From: Sulfurovum lithotrophicum | GTDB lineage: Bacteria > Campylobacterota > Campylobacteria > Campylobacterales > Sulfurovaceae | DNA length: 64,000 bases | Assembly (NCBI RefSeq): GCF_000987835.1 | Contig: NZ_CP011308.1 | Span: 868,001-932,000, forward strand | Direction of reading: 5' to 3' | Shown: one piece after another, positions 25,139 to 35,604 of the stretch | Layout: each line of letters begins with the position of its first letter | Numbering within the stretch: position 1 is the first letter of the stretch | The notes under the pieces: generated by a model | Seen by the model: the letters and a program-made list of their open reading frames with translations, nothing else | Databases searched by the model: none | What the model was told of the DNA's origin: nothing | Position numbers and translations under genes: made by a program

Positions 25139-26092
25139 TTATTTGGCCTTTTTTATATTTTTCCTGTGGGCTTTGAAACTGTCGGAGAAATCATGTGTAC
25201 CTTTTTTGTTCTTCATAAAGTAGAGATGTTTTGTTTTTGCCGGCCGGATGGCTGCTTTGATGGCCGCTATGCTCACCGAACCGATAGGTGAGGACGGAAG
25301 TCCTTTGTGTTTGTAGGTATTGAAAGTACTTTCATCGCTTTTGATGCGTTCCGGTGTGACCTTGAGATGGGAGTATTTTCCGTAGTTGAGCGTACCGTCC
25401 ATCTGCAGGCGCATCCCTTTTTTCAGACGGTTGTAGATGACAGAGGAGACCAGTGGCATCTCTTTGGTGTTGGCAGCTTCTTTCTGTATGATAGAGGCGA
25501 CCACCAGTACTTTCTGCCACTGTTTGGTATTGTATATTCCATAGACCTTCTCTGAGATCGCTTTATATTTTTTTTCAGATTCACGTACAAGAAAATGCAT
25601 CAGGTGTTTCTCTTTGATACCGTAGGGGACATAATAGGTATCGGCATAGATCCCCGCTTCGGGATAGGGAGAAAATTCATGGTAGTATTTATAGAGTTTT
25701 TTGGGGTCGAGTTTCAGCTCTTTTGCAAGCATATCGAAAAAGATCTCCGAAGTTTCACCCGGGATCAGCGTGACCTTGTGGATCATCGCTTTTGAAGAAG
25801 TGAGTTTTTGGAGAAAATCAAGACGGTTCATCTTATTCTTCCCCAGAAAGATCCAACCTGTCTGAGGTTTGCCCATCGTACGAAGAATATAACTGTCGAC
25901 AATGGAGACGGCGTACCCTTTTTTAGCGAGCTGTGATATAATCTTATTGATAGAGCCTTGAGGAATGAAAAGTGTCTGCGTCGTTCTGACAGGTATAGTA
26001 GTGTAAAAGGCAAATGCGATGATCAAAACAACGGCAATGTTCTCTGCCCATACCATCCATGTTCTCCATGTTGCTTTGCGTGATACACTCAT
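25139..26092 (-). CDS. mltG: Endolytic murein transglycosylase MltG, copy 1
   Basis: Cleaves nascent glycan strands at the membrane and helps set strand length. 317 residues: N-terminal membrane helix, a LysM-like region, then the YceG catalytic domain with the conserved glutamate in ASIIQKEA and the family segments SSVIYNRLKKGMRLQMDGTLNYG and NTYKHKGLPSSPIG. Start ATG 26092 lies 74 bp inside the divergent gene's longest frame; a second ATG at 26056 (MVWAENIAVVL) would shorten the overlap. A related but distinct copy lies at 39166-40203. Confidence 0.87.
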   Translation of the reverse strand: MSVSRKATWRTWMVWAENIAVVLIIAFAFYTTIPVRTTQTLFIPQGSINKIISQLAKKGYAVSIVDSYILRTMGKPQTGWIFLGKNKMNRLDFLQKLTSSKAMIHKVTLIPGETSEIFFDMLAKELKLDPKKLYKYYHEFSPYPEAGIYADTYYVPYGIKEKHLMHFLVRESEKKYKAISEKVYGIYNTKQWQKVLVVASIIQKEAANTKEMPLVSSVIYNRLKKGMRLQMDGTLNYGKYSHLKVTPERIKSDESTFNTYKHKGLPSSPIGSVSIAAIKAAIRPAKTKHLYFMKNKKGTHDFSDSFKAHRKNIKKAK

Positions 26093-28682
26093 TTTTCTTA
26101 TTATCCTTTTTGGTGCCCTCTTTGTCTGGTTGAAATCAGGTATTTATATAGATCATCTTCATTTCAACAGTTATGAGGTAGACGGATTATACATCAAACT
26201 CGATAAAAAGCTTACGCTGACAGCCGAACATATACTTATCCCCAAAACCAAGAAAAAACCTTCATTCGACAGGGTGGATGAGACACTTGACCGTGTCAAA
26301 TATCTGCTGACATTCTTCGATTATGCGGAACTCGACAAGGTTGATTTTAAGAACAAGCATTACAAGGTCATATTTGCAGACGATGTGCTCTACATTGCCA
26401 ATGAAGATTATGAAATTGCGGGGAATGTATGGCGCAGGGGACATGTGCTTGTTGCGGATATCTCACTTTTTTATATTAAAAAAGAAAATATCAACATAGT
26501 CGGAAAACTCAATTATGATCTGCACAGCGACAAGTTGATCCTTGAGGGGAAATACGAAGCGTACAATATTACAGGAAGATTCAAAGCGATCAAAGAGGGG
26601 CAGACAGTACAGTTTGTTGTGAACAGCGATACTTTCAGTGATTTAAAAACATTCATAGACAGACTGCCGATGCATGAAGCGGTTAATCAGTGGATTACGC
26701 AAAAGATAGAAGCAAAAGCCTACAGACTCCATATGCTGATGGGCAAAGGAAGTGTCCACGGCACAGAGTTTACGCTTGACCCGAGTTCCCTGAAGGGGAA
26801 TGCTCTGCTCGAAGATGCTTTGATCCACTTTAAAGAGGGGCTCCCTCCGGTAAAGGCAGAGAAGATCATACTCAACTATGACAAAAGCAGTCTCTTTTTT
26901 GATCTGACCAACCCCACATACAGACAGAGAGAGATCAATGCCACAGTCTCCATTACCGATATCGGCAAAGCAAAAGATACACGTCTCAACCTTGATATGC
27001 ATTTTAATACCAGAGTAGATGATACCGTACAGAAAATTCTCAAAGCCTATGATCTTCATATTCCCGTATTGCATAAAAAGAGTAAGTCGAAAATAGAGGT
27101 GAAACTAAGTATCCCGCTTGGCAAGATGCCTCATAGACATATTGATGTCAATGTTAAAGCACATGTTGGAAAGGGAAACCTCTATCTTGGGAAACTGAAA
27201 CTGCCTGTACAAAGCGGAGACCTTGCCTTCCGCAAGAACATACTTATGCTCAAAAATATTAAACTAAAATCGCAGTGGTATGAAGGTACAGTGAATGGAA
27301 AGATCAATACCAAAAAGAAGAAGGGAGATCTTCTTCTTCAGCTAAAAAAGATCGAATTCAAAAAGAAAAATAAAACACTTTTTCGGCTGAAAGACAAAAA
27401 AATCCCTTTCAGTATCGATTATGCCGAAGATGTTCTGGTCAACATCCCCTCTTTCAAGCTCAAAGTCAGACAAAGTAGTCAGACACTGAAGATCACGGCA
27501 TCTGATATCTCAAAGATAAAACCATACCTGAAAAACCTTGAGATCGATATCGACGGGGGTACGATGGAGATCCAAAGTAAAGACTGGAAGACTTTTACCT
27601 TCAAGGGTCTTCTTACACGATATGACTGCTTTATCTACGATAATAAGGTCTGCCATACCCGAGTACCTTGTTCGGGTACGATAAGGCCGGAAGGCATTGA
27701 TTTTTACGCCTTTAACAAACGTCTGCATTACAATACTGCCAAATCACTTGCTACCCTGAAAAACCTCAATATCGATCTTCAGAAGTTCCTTGAGTCCAAT
27801 CTGCGTCTGAAAAAGATAAAAAATAAAAAGAAGAGCAGTCAAAAAATGGTGATCAGAGGTAAAAAGAGTAATATTCGTTATGATAAATATACGTTGCTGA
27901 CCGATGCCTACACGGTCACGATCTATCCCGGAAACAATACAATAAGAGCTGTTGGAAAACTGGGAAGTGACAAAGTAACATTCAGAAAAACAGGAAAAAA
28001 GATCACTATTGAAGCTCTGCGTATCCATGACAGGATGCTGCACCCCTTGATCAATTTCAACGGACTTCAGAAGGGGCGCTATACGATCAGGCTCTCCGGC
28101 ATACCGGGAAAACGGATGAAAGGTGAGATCCTGCTTGACGGAGGGATACTGAAAAGTTTTAAAGCCTACAGCAAGACACGTAATTTTATTAAAAGTAACA
28201 AGAGCCTCTCGCAGATCCAGGATCCTGGACTGACTAAAAAAGGTTTTAAAATTCAGGAAGGGAAGATATTGTATCGTATAGTTAAGGATAAAGTAATATT
28301 TGATACGGTTTATGTCAAAGGGGATACGGCAACGATCGTGGGCAAGGGGACGCTGGATATCAAAACCAAAAAGCTCAATATTAAGCTGGCTGTCCAGACG
28401 GTACGTAAACTCGGTAAGATCATTGGAAGTCTACCGCTTTTGGGTTATATTCTAATGGGAAAAGATAATAGCGTGACTATAGGACTTACGATAAAAGGAA
28501 CACTGGATGATCCCAAAGTAAACTATTCTGCGGCTAAAGAGATCCTCTCCCTGCCGTTCGATCTGATCAAGCGGACTTTACAGTCGCCGGCACATATTAT
28601 CAATACCGGGAAAAAGAAAAAGCCGACCAAGGTCCCTGTGATCGAAGAGGTCACAATCCCTAAAAACAAAGTTGCCCCCTGA
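26019..28682 (+). CDS. AsmA/YhdP-like envelope protein
   Basis: Up to 887 residues. One N-terminal membrane helix (LIFLIILFGALFVWLKSG), then a long region of beta-rich, lysine-rich repeats. The C-terminal module (KGDTATIVGKGTLDIKTKKLNIKLAVQTVRKLGKIIGSLPLLGYILMGKDNSVTIGLTIKGTLDDPKV) is typical of AsmA/YhdP/TamB-like proteins. Such proteins bridge inner and outer membranes and are tied to lipid transport. The start is uncertain: ATG 26019, ATG 26037 or TTG 26076. All overlap the divergent mltG to some degree. The convergent downstream neighbour is the LolC/E-type gene. Confidence 0.75.
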   Translation: MIKTTAMFSAHTIHVLHVALRDTLIFLIILFGALFVWLKSGIYIDHLHFNSYEVDGLYIKLDKKLTLTAEHILIPKTKKKPSFDRVDETLDRVKYLLTFFDYAELDKVDFKNKHYKVIFADDVLYIANEDYEIAGNVWRRGHVLVADISLFYIKKENINIVGKLNYDLHSDKLILEGKYEAYNITGRFKAIKEGQTVQFVVNSDTFSDLKTFIDRLPMHEAVNQWITQKIEAKAYRLHMLMGKGSVHGTEFTLDPSSLKGNALLEDALIHFKEGLPPVKAEKIILNYDKSSLFFDLTNPTYRQREINATVSITDIGKAKDTRLNLDMHFNTRVDDTVQKILKAYDLHIPVLHKKSKSKIEVKLSIPLGKMPHRHIDVNVKAHVGKGNLYLGKLKLPVQSGDLAFRKNILMLKNIKLKSQWYEGTVNGKINTKKKKGDLLLQLKKIEFKKKNKTLFRLKDKKIPFSIDYAEDVLVNIPSFKLKVRQSSQTLKITASDISKIKPYLKNLEIDIDGGTMEIQSKDWKTFTFKGLLTRYDCFIYDNKVCHTRVPCSGTIRPEGIDFYAFNKRLHYNTAKSLATLKNLNIDLQKFLESNLRLKKIKNKKKSSQKMVIRGKKSNIRYDKYTLLTDAYTVTIYPGNNTIRAVGKLGSDKVTFRKTGKKITIEALRIHDRMLHPLINFNGLQKGRYTIRLSGIPGKRMKGEILLDGGILKSFKAYSKTRNFIKSNKSLSQIQDPGLTKKGFKIQEGKILYRIVKDKVIFDTVYVKGDTATIVGKGTLDIKTKKLNIKLAVQTVRKLGKIIGSLPLLGYILMGKDNSVTIGLTIKGTLDDPKVNYSAAKEILSLPFDLIKRTLQSPAHIINTGKKKKPTKVPVIEEVTIPKNKVAP

Positions 28683-29909
28683 CTACTCGTTTCTCAGGAC
28701 TGTGAGAGGATCTGTCTGTGCCGCTTTTTTGGCCGGGTAGAGAGAGGAGAGCACTATAATGACGGAAGTGCCCAGAATGATGAAGCTAAAATCACTCATC
28801 AAGAGGTCGACAGGCAGCTTGCTGGTCCCATAGACATCTTCAGGCATGGAGATGATGTCAAAGGTTTTCAGTGCCCAGATACCCAGTGTGCCAAGCAGGG
28901 TGCCCGCAACGATACCTGCCAGTCCAATGATGACTCCCAGTCTGAAAAAGATTGCACGTATCTCTGCTTTGGTCGCACCAAGCGTTCGCATAAGGGCGAT
29001 CTCGGAGCGTCTGCTCATGACGGTCATCAGCAGGGAAGAGATAATGTTCAGCGACGCTACCAGAATGATGAGGAGCAGAACGAGGAAAAGTGCTTTCTTC
29101 TCCATCTGCATAGCGGAAAAGAAATTGCCGTTCTGCTGCCACCACCCCTCTATGACAACAGAGGGCGGCAGCTGTTTGCGGACCTTTTCGATATCATCGA
29201 CAGGGTTCTTGCTGTAGATATGCAGGCCGTCGTAATACCCTACTTCACGTTTGAGCAGTTTTTCAAAGGCTTCGAGTGTTGTATACATGATCGCCTTGTC
29301 ATAGGCCTTCAGGCCGGACTTGAAGACACCATCCACGACAAAACGCTTTTGAAGCGGCATCGTCCCGAAACCTGCAGCAGTCTGCTCGGAGAAATAGAGA
29401 GTGACTTTGTCATCTTTCATCGCATTCATTTCATAAGAGAGTCCTTCTCCTATGACGACCTTGAATTTGCTTTTACTGTCTCCCCGGGCCTTTCTGAAGA
29501 CATCATTGAGCCGGCTCTCTTTGTCATAGTCAACACCATAGAGCAGTGAACCCTGTACGGCACCGTCATTTTTGGTGATGACCTGCGTCGTGTAGTAGGG
29601 GGAGAATTTCATATCGGGAAATTTTTGGGAAAGTTTCTTCACCAAATCGATATTGACGGCATTCTCCTCGATGGGGAGTACGGTAAGAGGATAATTCATG
29701 ACAAAGAGTTTTTTGGTGAATTCCTGCTGTGTTCCGTTCATGACCCCCATGGCGATCATCAGTACCATCACCCCTGCAGCGATGCCGAAAAAAGCAAGCA
29801 GGGCGGAGATGAAGATGAAGGGGTTCTCTTTATCATATTTCAGATAGTGCCTGATAATGTGCCCAACAAATTTCTTGTTGGGTAAGATTTTTCGTATGGG
29901 TGCGGACAT
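28683..29909 (-). CDS. Lipoprotein-release permease (LolC/E family)
   Basis: 408 residues. N-terminal membrane helix, a periplasmic MacB-like domain, then three helices of the FtsX fold (LFLVLLLIILVASLNIISSLLMTVMSRRSEIALMRTLGATKAEI is the family signature). It moves lipoproteins from the inner membrane to LolA. LolD is not encoded here, and a single C/E-type permease could act as a homodimer. The start abuts the secA stop with no gap, so the two are co-transcribed. lolA is divergent from secA, so the Lol export genes cluster here. Confidence 0.85.
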   Translation of the reverse strand: MSAPIRKILPNKKFVGHIIRHYLKYDKENPFIFISALLAFFGIAAGVMVLMIAMGVMNGTQQEFTKKLFVMNYPLTVLPIEENAVNIDLVKKLSQKFPDMKFSPYYTTQVITKNDGAVQGSLLYGVDYDKESRLNDVFRKARGDSKSKFKVVIGEGLSYEMNAMKDDKVTLYFSEQTAAGFGTMPLQKRFVVDGVFKSGLKAYDKAIMYTTLEAFEKLLKREVGYYDGLHIYSKNPVDDIEKVRKQLPPSVVIEGWWQQNGNFFSAMQMEKKALFLVLLLIILVASLNIISSLLMTVMSRRSEIALMRTLGATKAEIRAIFFRLGVIIGLAGIVAGTLLGTLGIWALKTFDIISMPEDVYGTSKLPVDLLMSDFSFIILGTSVIIVLSSLYPAKKAAQTDPLTVLRNE

Positions 29910-32549
29910 TTAAGCCAACAGACCTTTTTTCGGTCCGCTTTGTCCGCAGCAGTTCTTGTATTTTTTTCCTGAACCACAGGGACAGGGGTCATTTCTTTTC
30001 GGTTTTTTCGTGCCGGTGATCGGTTTAAGCTTTTCAGAATCCTCTGCAATCACACCCTCTTCAAGAGACTGGTTGAGTGTCGCATCAGCCACTTCACTCT
30101 CCAGCTCTTCTCTGATCTGTTCAATAGCTTCCTCTTCCTCTTCAGGCGAAGAGAAGTCGAACTCTACAAGATGGAGTACTTTGACTGCTTCAAGTTTGAT
30201 ACGTTCTACAAGGTCGGTAAAGAGTTTGTAGCTGTCCTGCTTGTATTCGGTGAGAGGGTCTTTCTGGTTATATCCTCTAAGCCCGATACCCGTTTTGAGT
30301 ACATCCATTTCGTACAGGTGGTCCCGCCACTGAGGGTCGAGTACCTGAAGGTAAAGTATACGCTCGATCTCGTTTCGCTGTTCCGGCATGAGCTGTGACA
30401 TCTTCTCTTCATAAATGTTTTCCATCATTTCGGTGATCATCGCTTCGAGTTCCTCAACCTCTTTGTCCTGGAAGTATTCAGAGTTCACTTCAATATGCAG
30501 TTCTTCTTTGATGAGTGCCGCCAACTTTTCTACATCATAGTCCTCTTTTGGCACCCCTTCGAAGATTCCTGCTTCGGAAAGCAGATGGTGTACATACTCG
30601 GTACGGTTCTCTTTGATCTTGGCATCGATATCAAATTCAGGGTCAAGCAGCTGGTTCCTGAAGGCATAGATCGCTTTTCTCTGATGGTTGGCGACATCAT
30701 CGTATTCAAGAATGTGCTTACGCGATTCGTAATGTTGGTTCTCTACTTTTTTCTGTGCTTTTTCGACAGAACGTGTGACGATCTTGGAATCGATGTACTC
30801 TCCCTCTTCCACACCGAGTCTATTCATGATATTTCTGATCTTTTCTCCACCGAAGATACGCAGCAGGTTGTCGTCAAGCGAAAGAAAGAACTGGCTCTCT
30901 CCCGGGTCACCCTGACGGCCTGAACGTCCCCTGAGCTGGTTGTCGATACGTCTGCTCTCGTGTCTTTCCGTACCGAGGATGGCCAGACCGCCAAGCGCTC
31001 TTACTTCATCGTCTATCTTAATATCGACACCACGTCCCGCCATATTGGTCGCAACGGTAACCGCACCTTTCTGTCCGGCATTCTTGATGATCTCCGCTTC
31101 CTGCGCGTGGTTCTTCGCATTCAGGATGTTATGCGGTATCTTCTCTTTTTTGAGTCTCTCATGGATCATTTCTGATTTCTCTATGGATGCCGTACCGATG
31201 AGTACAGGCTGACCCTTGCTGTGGTACTCTTTTACTTTGCGTACTACAGCATCGAGTTTCTCTTTTTCCGTATTGTAGATCAGGTCATTCCTGTCGGCAC
31301 GCTCTACAGGGACGTTCGTTGGAATGGAGATGACATCCAGCCCGTAGATCTGTGAGAATTCCGTCGCTTCGGTCTGTGCCGTACCGGTCATACCGGCAAG
31401 TTTGTCATAGAGTCTGAAGTAGTTCTGGTAAGTGATCTCTGCAAGTGTCTGTGATTCTTCCTGTATCTCTACGCCTTCCTTGGCTTCGAGCGCCTGGTGC
31501 AGTCCTTCGGAGTATCTTCGTCCTTCGGAGAGCCTTCCTGTAAATTCGTCGACGATGATGATCTCATTGTTCTGAACGACATAGTCTACGTCTTTTTCAA
31601 AAATGTTATGTGCTTTGAGCGCCTGGTCGAGGTGATGTGAGAGTACGGCATTTTCAAGTGAGTAGAGATTGTCAACTTCAAAGAGGTCCTGTGCTTTCTG
31701 AAGCCCCTGTTCGGTCATGACAATGGTCCGGTTCTTCTCGTCAACGATGAAGTCACCGGTGGTCTTTTCGTCTTCACCCGGTTTGGTCTCTATTTTCTCT
31801 CCGCGTTCCATCTGTTTGGCAATGGCATCGGCTCTGGCATAGTGATTCTGGTCTCTCTGTGTCGGACCGGAGATGATGAGCGGTGTTCTCGCCTCATCGA
31901 TAAGGATGGAGTCCACTTCATCCACGATAGCATAGTTGTGCTCTCTCTGCACCTTTTCTTCAAGACGGACTTTCATATTGTCACGCAGATAGTCGAAGCC
32001 GTATTCGTTGTTCGTACCGTAAGTGATGTCCGCATCATACTGCGCTTTTCTTCCCGCATCGTCCTGTATGTCGGCCGTGATACAACCCACGCTGTAACCC
32101 AGGAAATTATAGAGTTCACCCATCTCGCCGGAGTCTCTTTTGGCCAGGTAGTCGTTCACTGTGACGACATGAACACCTTTACCTGTCATGGCATTGAGTA
32201 CAACGGCCAGTGTCGCGACAAGCGTTTTACCTTCACCCGTCTTCATTTCTGCGATGTTGCCGTCATGCAGTACCATACCACCGACCATCTGCACATCGTA
32301 ATGTCTCAGCCCCAGAACACGCTTACTCGCTTCACGCGTAATGGCAAAAGAGTCATAAAGGACATCCTCCATACTCTTTTCTCCACTCTTCACCGATTCT
32401 CTAAGTGCATTGAATGCTGCCTGCAGCTCCTCATCGCTCATGGGTTCATAGGTTGATTCCAGCGCATTAATGTTGCTGACGCGCTTCATGTAGCTTTTGA
32501 CGATTCTGTCGTTCTGTGTGCCGAAGACTTTTAGTACGGATTTGATCAT
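29910..32549 (-). CDS. secA: Preprotein translocase ATPase SecA
   Basis: Drives protein export through SecYEG. 879 residues with the DEAD motor (Walker A MKTGEGKT near residue 105, DEVD Walker B), preprotein-binding domain ([14 protein letters not shown]), helical scaffold, and the C-terminal zinc SEC-C motif ([17 protein letters not shown]). Length is standard. Start ATG 32549. Its stop codon abuts the LolC/E start. Confidence 0.97.
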   Translation of the reverse strand: MIKSVLKVFGTQNDRIVKSYMKRVSNINALESTYEPMSDEELQAAFNALRESVKSGEKSMEDVLYDSFAITREASKRVLGLRHYDVQMVGGMVLHDGNIAEMKTGEGKTLVATLAVVLNAMTGKGVHVVTVNDYLAKRDSGEMGELYNFLGYSVGCITADIQDDAGRKAQYDADITYGTNNEYGFDYLRDNMKVRLEEKVQREHNYAIVDEVDSILIDEARTPLIISGPTQRDQNHYARADAIAKQMERGEKIETKPGEDEKTTGDFIVDEKNRTIVMTEQGLQKAQDLFEVDNLYSLENAVLSHHLDQALKAHNIFEKDVDYVVQNNEIIIVDEFTGRLSEGRRYSEGLHQALEAKEGVEIQEESQTLAEITYQNYFRLYDKLAGMTGTAQTEATEFSQIYGLDVISIPTNVPVERADRNDLIYNTEKEKLDAVVRKVKEYHSKGQPVLIGTASIEKSEMIHERLKKEKIPHNILNAKNHAQEAEIIKNAGQKGAVTVATNMAGRGVDIKIDDEVRALGGLAILGTERHESRRIDNQLRGRSGRQGDPGESQFFLSLDDNLLRIFGGEKIRNIMNRLGVEEGEYIDSKIVTRSVEKAQKKVENQHYESRKHILEYDDVANHQRKAIYAFRNQLLDPEFDIDAKIKENRTEYVHHLLSEAGIFEGVPKEDYDVEKLAALIKEELHIEVNSEYFQDKEVEELEAMITEMMENIYEEKMSQLMPEQRNEIERILYLQVLDPQWRDHLYEMDVLKTGIGLRGYNQKDPLTEYKQDSYKLFTDLVERIKLEAVKVLHLVEFDFSSPEEEEEAIEQIREELESEVADATLNQSLEEGVIAEDSEKLKPITGTKKPKRNDPCPCGSGKKYKNCCGQSGPKKGLLA

Positions 32550-32719
32550 GTTTATACTTGCCTTAAATAAATTGGGTTAATTTTATCCAAAAAGTGATTA
32601 ATAATCCGTTATGGTAAAGATAAGCTCACAACGCTTTCACGATTTTATGACAAAATGGCAGATATCACCCCTTAACAAGTGAGTTTTTGGTATATTTCAA
32701 AAGTTAAAAAGGATAAGAA

Positions 32720-33244
32720 TTGAGAAAAATATTAGTTTGTATGGCCATAGGCTTCTCTCTGTATGCCGATGGGATTACTCTGCCTGAGCATTTCAAGGCA
32801 AACTTTGTCCAGATGATCACAAACCCGAAAAAAAAGATCATCCAATACAGTGGAAAAGTACGTTTTTCCATACCTTCTCTGATGAAGTGGGAGTATACCC
32901 GGCCGACCAGAAAAGAGGTTTGTACCGACGGTAGGGAGTTGCGGGTAGTGGACCATGATCTTGAGCAGGTCTCCATCTACCTTATCTCAAAAGGTTTCAA
33001 CCTGAACGAGATCGTAAAAAAGGCGAAACTGCACAGTGAAAATATCTATGTAGCCCGTTATGAGGGAAAGAGCTATACGATACAGGTAGATGGTAAAAAA
33101 CGCTTGCAGAGTATTGCCTACTTTGACGAACTGGACAACAAAGTACAAATAGTATTTAAAAACATAAAGTATGGGAAAGGCGCACTTGGCCTTGAAAGCA
33201 TGCGCTGTTCTGCGCCCAAAGCGTATGATATGATAAGGGGATAG
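32720..33244 (+). CDS. lolA: Outer-membrane lipoprotein chaperone LolA
   Basis: Periplasmic carrier for lipoproteins. 174 residues with a short signal peptide (MRKILVCMAIGFSLYADG), then FKANFVQMI and KVRFSIPSLMKWEYTRP, which match the LolA core. The start codon is TTG 32720 after AAAAAGGA at a spacing of 6-7 bases. It is divergent from secA across 170 bp, and rmuC begins 1 bp after its stop. Confidence 0.85.
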   Translation: MRKILVCMAIGFSLYADGITLPEHFKANFVQMITNPKKKIIQYSGKVRFSIPSLMKWEYTRPTRKEVCTDGRELRVVDHDLEQVSIYLISKGFNLNEIVKKAKLHSENIYVARYEGKSYTIQVDGKKRLQSIAYFDELDNKVQIVFKNIKYGKGALGLESMRCSAPKAYDMIRG

Positions 33245-33245
33245 A

Positions 33246-34790
33246 ATGCAGGAGATCTTTCAATCGATACAGAACGATTCAACACTGATGTTCGTGGCAG
33301 GCATCGCGCTTGTCGTACTGCTGATTATCGTTCTCGTGGTGGTTGTCTTTTCGACCAAAGCGAAAACACTGAGTGACAGGCTGGCGGAGAGTGACGAACT
33401 CGACAGAGTCAAAAGCATCAAGATCGAAGCACTGGAAAGAGAACTTCAGGGTGTCAAGATCACCAATGCAGCACAGGAACAGGAGCTGCAGCATTTTGCA
33501 CAGGTAAAGGAGGAGCTAGCCAGCAAGACCGAACAGGTCGCAACGCTTCAGACAAAAAACAGTACGCTGGAAAAAGAACTGAGTCAGACGGAGACACAGC
33601 TTGAGAACCTTGAGAAGATGTACGAGAATCTGCTCAAAGAGCACAAGGCACTTCAGGGACGTTTTGAACATTTGCAGGAGGAGAATAACAAGTTCCAGGT
33701 GAACAATGCAAGACTGCTGATGAAACTGGAGACGGAGAGCAGGCATGCTTCCAGCAAATTGGAAATGATGCAGGAGCATAAAAAAGAACTGAAAACGGAA
33801 TTCGAGCGCCTGGCAAAGCAGATCTTTGACGGCAATTCGGAAAAATTCGCTGAGTTCTCCAAACAGAATCTCGACAGTATGATCAAACCGCTGCAGACAC
33901 AGATAGAAGAGTTTAAAAAGCAGGTTTCCGATACCTACAATGCCGAAAGTCAGGATAGAGCGGTTCTCAAGAACGAGATCAATTCGCTCAAAGAGCTCAA
34001 CGAGAAGATCAGCACGGATGCCATCAACCTGACCAATGCGCTCAAAGGGGACAGTAAACAACAGGGTGTCTGGGGCGAAATGGTACTGGAGCATGTCCTT
34101 GAAGCTTCAGGCCTGCGCAAGGGCTTCGAATTCGAACGTGAAGTCTCTTTGCGGACGGATGACAATGAAGTACTGCGTCCCGATGTCATTGTGCATCTTC
34201 CGGACAACAGGGATCTTATCATCGATGCCAAGACTTCCCTGATTTCCTACGAACGTTTCGTCAATGCGGAGGATGAAGCCAACAAGGCCAAACATCTTGC
34301 CGCGCATCTGAATTCCATCAAAGCACATATAGAGGAGCTTTCCAGCAAGAATTATGAGCGTCTTAAAGAAGTCAATACACTGGATTTCATTTTTATGTTC
34401 ATGCCGATCGAAGGTGCATTGGCCGTAGCACTTGAGCATGATAACAGTATTTACGACAATGCCTTCAAAAAGAAGATCCTTCTGGTAGGGCCTACGACGC
34501 TTCTGGTTGCTATGAGGGCGGTCGAGAATGTCTGGAAGTATGAACGGCAGAACCAGAATGCCCAGGAGATCGCAAGAAGAGCAGGTGCGATGTACGACAA
34601 GTTCGTACGTTTCTCCGAAGACCTTATCAAAATATCCAAACAGATCGATGCGATACAGAGCAGTTTTTCCGCCGCGAAGAACAAACTCAGCGACGGGAAA
34701 GGTAACCTGGTCCGTCAGGTACAGCAGCTCAAAGAGCTGGGTGCACAGACAAACAGGCAAATACCCAAAGAATTAAAAGGAGAAGAATAA
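33246..34790 (+). CDS. rmuC: DNA recombination protein RmuC
   Basis: 514 residues. An N-terminal membrane segment (LMFVAGIALVVLLIIVLVVVVF), a coiled coil (residues about 40-200), then the RmuC nuclease-like domain (GVWGEMVLEHVLEASGLRKGFEFEREVSLR, LIIDAKTSLISYERF, with PD-(D/E)XK-like residues). Relatives limit inversions and recombination. The stop TAA overlaps the arsC ATG by one base. Confidence 0.9.
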   Translation: MQEIFQSIQNDSTLMFVAGIALVVLLIIVLVVVVFSTKAKTLSDRLAESDELDRVKSIKIEALERELQGVKITNAAQEQELQHFAQVKEELASKTEQVATLQTKNSTLEKELSQTETQLENLEKMYENLLKEHKALQGRFEHLQEENNKFQVNNARLLMKLETESRHASSKLEMMQEHKKELKTEFERLAKQIFDGNSEKFAEFSKQNLDSMIKPLQTQIEEFKKQVSDTYNAESQDRAVLKNEINSLKELNEKISTDAINLTNALKGDSKQQGVWGEMVLEHVLEASGLRKGFEFEREVSLRTDDNEVLRPDVIVHLPDNRDLIIDAKTSLISYERFVNAEDEANKAKHLAAHLNSIKAHIEELSSKNYERLKEVNTLDFIFMFMPIEGALAVALEHDNSIYDNAFKKKILLVGPTTLLVAMRAVENVWKYERQNQNAQEIARRAGAMYDKFVRFSEDLIKISKQIDAIQSSFSAAKNKLSDGKGNLVRQVQQLKELGAQTNRQIPKELKGEE

Positions 34791-35155
34791 TGGAATCAAT
34801 ACAGGAAAAGGTCACTATCTGGCATAACCCAAGATGCAGCAAATCGAGAAATGCGGCTACGCTACTTGAAGAAAAAGGTATAGAGGCTGAAGTGGTCAAA
34901 TATCTTGAGACTCCGCCGACAAAAGAGGAGATCAGAGAGGTGTTGAAGATGCTCGGCATTTCGGCACGTGAACTGATGCGTATCAAAGAGGAGATCTACA
35001 GGGAATTGGGGCTTAAAGAAGTTGAGGATGAAGAGAAACTCATCGAAGCGATGGCTGAGTATCCCAAGCTGATCGAAAGGCCTATTGTCATCAAAGACGG
35101 CAAAGCGGCTATCGGACGGCCAATAGAAAAGATTGTTGAATTGCTGAACGCGTAG
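34790..35155 (+). CDS. arsC: ArsC-family reductase (glutaredoxin-type)
   Basis: 121 residues of the ArsC/thioredoxin-fold family. The catalytic cysteine sits in IWHNPRCSKSRN, and KLIERPIVIKDGKAAIGRPIEKI supplies the arginines of the arsenate-binding pocket. Arsenate reductase is the best guess; YffB-like proteins of unknown function share this fold. Translation is probably coupled to rmuC (TAATG). The stop codon TAG belongs to the GTAG head of a REP-like repeat, so the repeat sits exactly at the gene's end. Confidence 0.8.
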   Translation: MESIQEKVTIWHNPRCSKSRNAATLLEEKGIEAEVVKYLETPPTKEEIREVLKMLGISARELMRIKEEIYRELGLKEVEDEEKLIEAMAEYPKLIERPIVIKDGKAAIGRPIEKIVELLNA

Positions 35156-35250
35156 GGTGCCGTGTCCTCACGGCACCAATAAATCAAAACTGCAATGTAT
35201 GTTGCAGTGTTTAGGATGAAAATGGTGCTGTCAGGGGACAGCACCCTACG
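35150..35250. repeat. Pair of inverted REP-like elements (BIME)
   Basis: Left element GCGTAGGGTGCCGTG...CACGGCACC (35150-35177). Right element GGTGCTGTCAGGGGACAG...CACCCTACG (35224-35250). They face each other across about 46 bp. The heads read GTAGGG on both strands, as in the window's other REPs. Confidence 0.65.
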
Positions 35251-35274
35251 AAACAATGGCAGGTAAAATACTGC

Positions 35275-35604
35275 TTATTCTTCCTTTCCGTTCCCATAAT
35301 TCTCAAAGAGATAGTTCGTCACCGTATCTATATCTTCCTTGGTATAAATAGGTGCCTTGAAGACTTTTATCATTTTGATGACTTTGTCACGCCAGAATTT
35401 TCTGGACTGATTCCCCTGGTTAATGATGTAACCGAAAGAATGGCACATGTTGCATTTTCCTTTGGTGGAGTACATGCCTTTTCCCTCTTTCATGGGGAAC
35501 TCTATATGGGGTATTTTGATCCCCTTTTCTATCTTTACCGTTTCATTGGCATGCAGAGAGTGCAGGCAGGCAAAGAGAATGAAGAGTGCTGTGAATTTTT
35601 TCAT
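35275..35604 (-). CDS. sorB: Monohaem cytochrome c, sulfite dehydrogenase subunit (SorB-like)
   Basis: 109 residues with a signal peptide (MKKFTALFILFACLHSLHA) and one haem motif CNMCH; a distal methionine would be the other axial ligand. The length and the adjacent molybdopterin enzyme match Campylobacter sulfite:cytochrome c oxidoreductase (the Cj0004c/Cj0005c pair). The start ATG 35604 overlaps the stop of the upstream gene by 4 bp (ATGA). It probably carries electrons from sulfite to the cytochrome pool in the periplasm. Confidence 0.8.
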   Translation of the reverse strand: MKKFTALFILFACLHSLHANETVKIEKGIKIPHIEFPMKEGKGMYSTKGKCNMCHSFGYIINQGNQSRKFWRDKVIKMIKVFKAPIYTKEDIDTVTNYLFENYGNGKEE

